Positions 61,701 to 64,000 of a DNA stretch of 64,000 nucleotides are shown here, one piece after another (positions within the stretch are counted from its first letter, which is position 1; every line of letters begins with the position of its first letter). The stretch covers positions 186,001-250,000 of the forward strand of contig CP064970.1 in the NCBI GenBank assembly GCA_016699305.1, read 5' to 3'. The notes under the pieces are model-generated. The model saw only the letters and a program-made list of their open reading frames with translations, did no database searches and was not told the DNA's origin. The DNA is from Alphaproteobacteria bacterium. Its GTDB lineage: Bacteria > Pseudomonadota > Alphaproteobacteria > GCA-016699305. The position numbers and the translations under genes were made by a program.

Positions 61701-62278
61701 CCGCCCTTTACGGCTATTGGCGCTGCGCGGGAGAAGGCAACGATCTGGTGTTGTTCGAGCCGGACGGCATCACGGAATGCGGACGTTTCACCCTGCCGCG
61801 CCAGACGACGGAGGATGGCGATTGTATCGCCGACTTCTTCAAGGACATCGAACAAGGCCCGTCGCAGCGCGACGTGGTGGGCCTGCAAGTTGTGACCATG
61901 GGCGCGCGCGCCTCCGACATTGCCCATGATTGGTTCACGCAAAACCGCTATCAAGATTATCTGTATCTGCACGGTCTGTCGGTGGAAATGACCGAGGCCC
62001 TGGCCGAGCATGTCCATCACCGCATCCGCAGCGAACTGGGCTTTGCCGATCAGGATGCGCGCGAGACCGAAAAGCTCTTGAACCAAGGCTATCACGGCAG
62101 CCGTTATTCCTTTGGCTATCCCGCCTGTCCCGCATTAGAGGATCAGTCGATCATCCTGCGCCTATTGGGGGCCCAGCGCCTGGGCGTCACCTTGTCCGAG
62201 GAACACCAACTCCACCCCGAACAAAGCACCTCGGCCTTGGTCGTGCATCACCCCAAGGCGCGGTATTTCGGGGTTTGA
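58769..62278 (+). CDS. metH: Cobalamin-dependent methionine synthase
   Basis: A 1169-residue four-domain enzyme that methylates homocysteine from 5-methyltetrahydrofolate. The homocysteine domain ends in GGCCGTN, the zinc-binding Cys pair. The pterin domain contains FSIGERCNANGSKQW. The B12-binding DVHDIGKN motif (His740) is intact, followed by SGLLVKSTQ. The C-terminal SAM activation domain shows RYSFGYPACP. No frameshift. It is a full-length typical enzyme, preceded by the NYN gene by 33 bp. No B12 riboswitch is seen upstream. Confidence 0.96.
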   Translation: MSPPSLLNGLRQRVLLCDGGFGSRIQAMKLDVERDYGGKENCTEILNITRPDLVKEVHASYFTAGADVVETNSFGGSPITLGEFGLGDRAAEINRIAALIAREAADEAAAHDGDPRYVLGSIGPGTRLPSLGHIAYDALEDAFAVQATGLVEGGVDGILIETCQDLLQIKAAINGARRAIKTDGRDVPVMVQVTVETTGSMLTGSDIAAAATVMQAMRVDSLGLNCATGPREMAEHLRWLAQNWPGLISCQPNAGLPELVDGKAHYPLSPADLAMWMGRFLDEDGLNMLGGCCGTNIEHIAALDAMLRARAEPGQRRPLVKSRSPHGEPAVASLFQHMPLRQENAVFSIGERCNANGSKQWRQLQEKHDWDGCLDLARQQVAEGAHALDICTAFVGRDEMAEMAEVVRRFATAVTVPLVIDTTELPVLEHALPLYGGKAIINSINFEDGEAPARKRLELARRYGCAVIALTIDEQGMARTPERKLAIARRLHDLACGEYGLPSSDLLIDPLTFTIATGQEDDRKLALWTLEGIELIKQALPECQIMLGLSNVSFGLNPAARQILNSVFLDHARGRGMTAAIIHAAKILPLHKIAPAEREAAEALIFDRRAPGFDPLSVFVNLFEGRAALGEESRQDFLDLSVEERLKRRIVDGNRKGLDDDLRQAMQAWKPLDIVNTLLLDGMKTVGELFGSGKMQLPFVLQSAETMKAAVSFLEPFMERQEDAQPRGTMVLATVKGDVHDIGKNLVDIILTNNGYRVINLGIKQPLDAMIQALKEHKADAIGMSGLLVKSTQVMKENLEEMTRQGLNVPVLLGGAALTRAFVEEDCARAYPGGRVAYGGDAFDGLFLMDKISSGDFDSYVQARAVQQRGRGRRPAAATPHATLSDADRMAARARRGRMGQDVTVPDPPFWGARMIESVSPKALLPLLNERMLFQMQWGYRKEGRSLDDYMDWARRELRPVLQRLMTQCQEQNILQPAALYGYWRCAGEGNDLVLFEPDGITECGRFTLPRQTTEDGDCIADFFKDIEQGPSQRDVVGLQVVTMGARASDIAHDWFTQNRYQDYLYLHGLSVEMTEALAEHVHHRIRSELGFADQDARETEKLLNQGYHGSRYSFGYPACPALEDQSIILRLLGAQRLGVTLSEEHQLHPEQSTSALVVHHPKARYFGV

Positions 62279-62530
62279 TCATGGTATTCGCCGCACGGAT
62301 GCTGCGATCACAAGCAGGATAATAGGAACAGAAAAGACGAAGATAGAAAACCATGTCTTCGACAACAAATGGTCAAGATTCACATTGAAATCACGGCGGG
62401 TTTGTCCAGTCGGCATATTTGCGTGGTCGAATAATACGAGATTCTTTCATTCTTGGTGTGCTAAAATACACGCCGCCCTAGCCTTCAGGGGAGCATGGCC
62501 TTCCAGCTAGTTTATTCGCCTCTGGCGAGT
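62279..62530. other. Intergenic region after metH, no gene seen
   Basis: About 250 bp with no credible coding frame. A TAAAAT at about 62462 preceded by TTCTTG could be a sigma-70-type promoter for the downstream tRNA remnant and gene, but this is weak. Confidence 0.35.
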
Positions 62531-62580
62531 CCGTATCCCAGCCGGTAGAGCATCTGACTTTTAATCAGAGTGTCGTAGGT
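62531..62580 (+). pseudogene. Truncated tRNA-Lys (TTT) remnant
   Basis: CAGCCGGTAGAGC (D-arm) and stem TCTGA/TCAGA with the loop CTTTTAA (anticodon TTT) are intact. The first part is altered (ATCC where TAGCT is expected), and the sequence stops after the start of the T-arm at GTAGGT, with GGGCGATGCG following instead of TTCGAAT. Acceptor stem and T-arm partner are missing, so it is not functional. tRNA 3' ends are common integration sites, but here the 3' side is lost. Confidence 0.7.
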
Positions 62581-62627
62581 GGGCGATGCGTTTAGGCACG
62601 GTCTTTCAAGGTGATACGAGGACGGAT

Positions 62628-63317
62628 ATGAAAATCATCGACCACAAACTCATGGCCCGAAATGAGCTTATAGATCGTCTGCGACGCACATGCTTGCTAG
62701 GGTCGGCTGGAGAAGAGCCTGTTTTGGGGCTTGATGGCCTTGAAATCTACAAACAGGCCGATATCGAGATGTCCATTCTTGATCCGAATGTGCTGTGTCC
62801 TACGCAGACATATGTCGAGATACCCATTGTAAATTTAATCAAATCTATTCGGAAACAATTGCTGCAGCATGAGATCGATATATTCAACATGGATGGCGGC
62901 GTATGGATAAGAACGGATGAATACCCAGATGAATGGATTCCTGTTGTGCCACCAATCATTGAAAATTCGCAGGCGGATAACGGAATAGATATCATCAGTG
63001 ATGGGATGCACCGCAGCTATGCGGCACGTATGGAAGGTATGCCGATCAATGTGATCCGCGTAAAAAACCTGCCACCGAACGTTCCCTATTACGCCTATCC
63101 ACTACCGGATGGTTGGAAGAGTGTTATGCAGGTTCATACAAAACCCGATGAAAAATTGACAAAAACCTTCCGTTGGCCGCATGGCAAACATCGCTGGCTA
63201 TATCGCGTGTACAACGCGGACGATGTATTGCCTGGCGTTCAAAAGAAAAGAGGGCCTAGTCGCTGTGCGTGGAATGATAACCGCGAGTTACCGCTAATTC
63301 CCAATATGTCGCCATAA
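62628..63317 (+). CDS. ParB/sulfiredoxin-fold protein, paralog 2
   Basis: A 229-residue relative of the protein at 22955. It shares ISDGMHRSYAARMEGMPINVI (Asp125-Arg129) and NVPYYAYPLPDGWKSVMQVHTKPDEKLTKTFRWP, then YNADDVLPGVQKKR. It lacks a ParB helix-turn-helix domain. GAGG six bases before the ATG at 62628 supports the start; the longer frame begins in the tRNA remnant. Codon use is more AT-rich than that of metH. Its position behind a broken tRNA suggests acquisition by transfer or rearrangement. The function is unassigned. Confidence 0.7.
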   Translation: MKIIDHKLMARNELIDRLRRTCLLGSAGEEPVLGLDGLEIYKQADIEMSILDPNVLCPTQTYVEIPIVNLIKSIRKQLLQHEIDIFNMDGGVWIRTDEYPDEWIPVVPPIIENSQADNGIDIISDGMHRSYAARMEGMPINVIRVKNLPPNVPYYAYPLPDGWKSVMQVHTKPDEKLTKTFRWPHGKHRWLYRVYNADDVLPGVQKKRGPSRCAWNDNRELPLIPNMSP

Positions 63318-63349
63318 TTTATGGATTCACGATGATCGATAATCCGCCG

Positions 63350-63463
63350 CTATGAAGTTGAGTTGAAATAAAGCGCGTAGAGTGCATGGTAGTCATTGGA
63401 CAAGCCCTTCGCCAACGCTTCGTAAACGGCTCTCTCCCCATTGGGCGGATATCTTTCTGCCAT
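63350..63463 (-). pseudogene. Fragment resembling a NERD/nuclease-helicase N-terminus
   Basis: The short frame MAERYPPNGERAVYEAL then AKGLSNDYHALYALYFNSTS resembles the start of NERD-domain or UvrD-type helicase proteins (the GERAVYEAL...LSDDY pattern). It stops after 37 codons, and no continuation was found in either other frame. It is most likely a decayed gene end. Confidence 0.4.
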
Positions 63464-63582
63464 TTGACCGGCCCAGCAGCCCCCCGATCTATCGAGACAG
63501 CAAACACGCCTCCGTTTGACGCTCGTGCATGTCAACGGCGCATCTTTTTGTTCGATTGAACGGCGGCGTCAGGATGTCTCGG

Positions 63583-63801
63583 TTATGGGTTCGCTTGCAT
63601 GGCTTTGACCAAGATCGCCACATTGTGACGGAACATGTGCTGATAAGTCTGCGCGGGGCCTTTTTGATCCGATAAGGAATCCGCATACAGCCTGCCTCCC
63701 ATCACGGCCCCGGTCTCGTTCGCCAATTGCTGCCTCATGATCTTTGGGGAAGATGCCTGTCGAATCCACAAAGATAACGCCCCACTTGCCGTCGCCACCA
63801 T
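63583..63801 (-). pseudogene. Frameshifted fragment of a Zn/Mn ABC transporter substrate-binding protein
   Basis: The last 50 codons (PKIMRQQLANETGAVMGGRL, then YADSLSDQKGPAQTYQHMFRHN) match the C-terminus of ZnuA/SitA-type metal-binding proteins. The preceding part (GKWGVIFVDSTG) is read in another frame (63569-63829), so a one-base shift lies near 63745-63750. The N-terminal two thirds are absent. It is a broken copy. Confidence 0.7.
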
Positions 63802-63895
63802 TCATCCCATTGCCCTTAACTTCCTGCAAATCACCAAACAGGGCCGAGAATCCATGCGCCGTCTCAGAAAAAAGGCAGGCTGGGACAATGACACT

Positions 63896-63939
63896 CTCTC
63901 GGGCGTATCCTCACCAGATCATGAGGATACGCCCGAGAG
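63896..63939. terminator. 18-bp perfect hairpin
   Basis: CTCTCGGGCGTATCCTCA, eight bases (CCAGATCA), then TGAGGATACGCCCGAGAG. This is the strongest stem in the window, with no T-run. Possible terminator, end of a mobile element or a repetitive palindrome. Confidence 0.6.
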
Positions 63940-64000
63940 TAGCGCAGGCCACCTATATATGGCGACCTATGCGCGATCTATGATCTTGGCATCTTATGCC

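Noticed and set aside
58769..62278. A B12 riboswitch before metH
   Set aside because: Only 33 bp separate metH from the NYN gene, with no B12-box-like sequence seen.
1..64000. CRISPR arrays, rRNA genes and insertion sequences
   Set aside because: No short regularly spaced repeats, no rRNA sequence and no transposase-like frame were found on either strand.

Overview
The window looks like a chromosomal segment of an alphaproteobacterium of moderately high GC. It carries a DivK-type response regulator, a class I PHA synthase next to a MaoC-phosphotransacetylase fusion and acetate kinase, LptE, BamD, FliQ/FliR and a cobalamin-dependent MetH. The order-level identity cannot be fixed from sequence alone. 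Two intact tRNAs are present (Trp-CCA and Gly-GCC). There is no rRNA, CRISPR array or recognisable transposase.

Layout. 1-4047: rhomboid protease, small lipoprotein, PBP1A-type peptidoglycan synthase. 4048-7720: an AT-richer accessory patch with three tandem paralogous pilin-like genes, separated by long direct repeats with a period of about 1.14 kb. 7716-20080: a secreted-type beta protein, htpG, a hydrolase, anmK/hisS divergent, prmC running into fliR, fliQ, parC and an RluC-type synthase. 19904-23578: an operon of a small basic protein, dCTP deaminase, an archaeal-style thymidylate-synthase-like protein with an MtrA-like N-terminus, a HAD phosphatase and a ParB/sulfiredoxin-fold protein. 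23560-26021: an aspartoacylase-like plus GNAT pair divergent from a LysR regulator, with a perfect palindrome over the regulator's start codon. 26054-30725: a long proline/alanine-rich OmpA-domain protein, tRNA-Trp, secE, nusG, lptE and DUF3501. 30822-39868: a globin-coupled chemotaxis transducer, then a plus-strand run that includes dotD-dotC-dotB-icmT of a type IVB (Dot/Icm-like) secretion system, preceded by a lytic transglycosylase and a DsbC/G-like protein and fused by a 4-bp overlap to pgk. 40186-46210: carbon-storage and acetate genes (phaC, maoC-pta, a DUF2628 protein, ackA, 3-hydroxyacyl-CoA dehydrogenase). 46370-47142: a fourth pilin-like gene whose 5' end contains an 11-C homopolymer between two competing start codons. 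47439-62278: a nitronate-monooxygenase-like protein with an unusual Cys cluster, a Y-family polymerase, tRNA-Gly, a DJ-1-like protein, dnaE, divK, a ferritin-like protein, bamD, an NYN-domain protein and metH. 62280-64000: a truncated tRNA-Lys, a second ParB/Srx-fold paralog, two decayed gene fragments and a strong hairpin, resembling an integration or decay boundary.

The most interesting candidates are the pilin-like family, which combines conserved N-termini, divergent C-termini, repeat-bounded tandem cassettes and one copy with a potential phase-variation tract; the thymidylate-synthase-like/HAD/ParB-Srx operon with its distant paralog; and the dotDCB-icmT module coupled to pgk. No experimental or database evidence was available. 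All functional calls rest on motifs and family knowledge.
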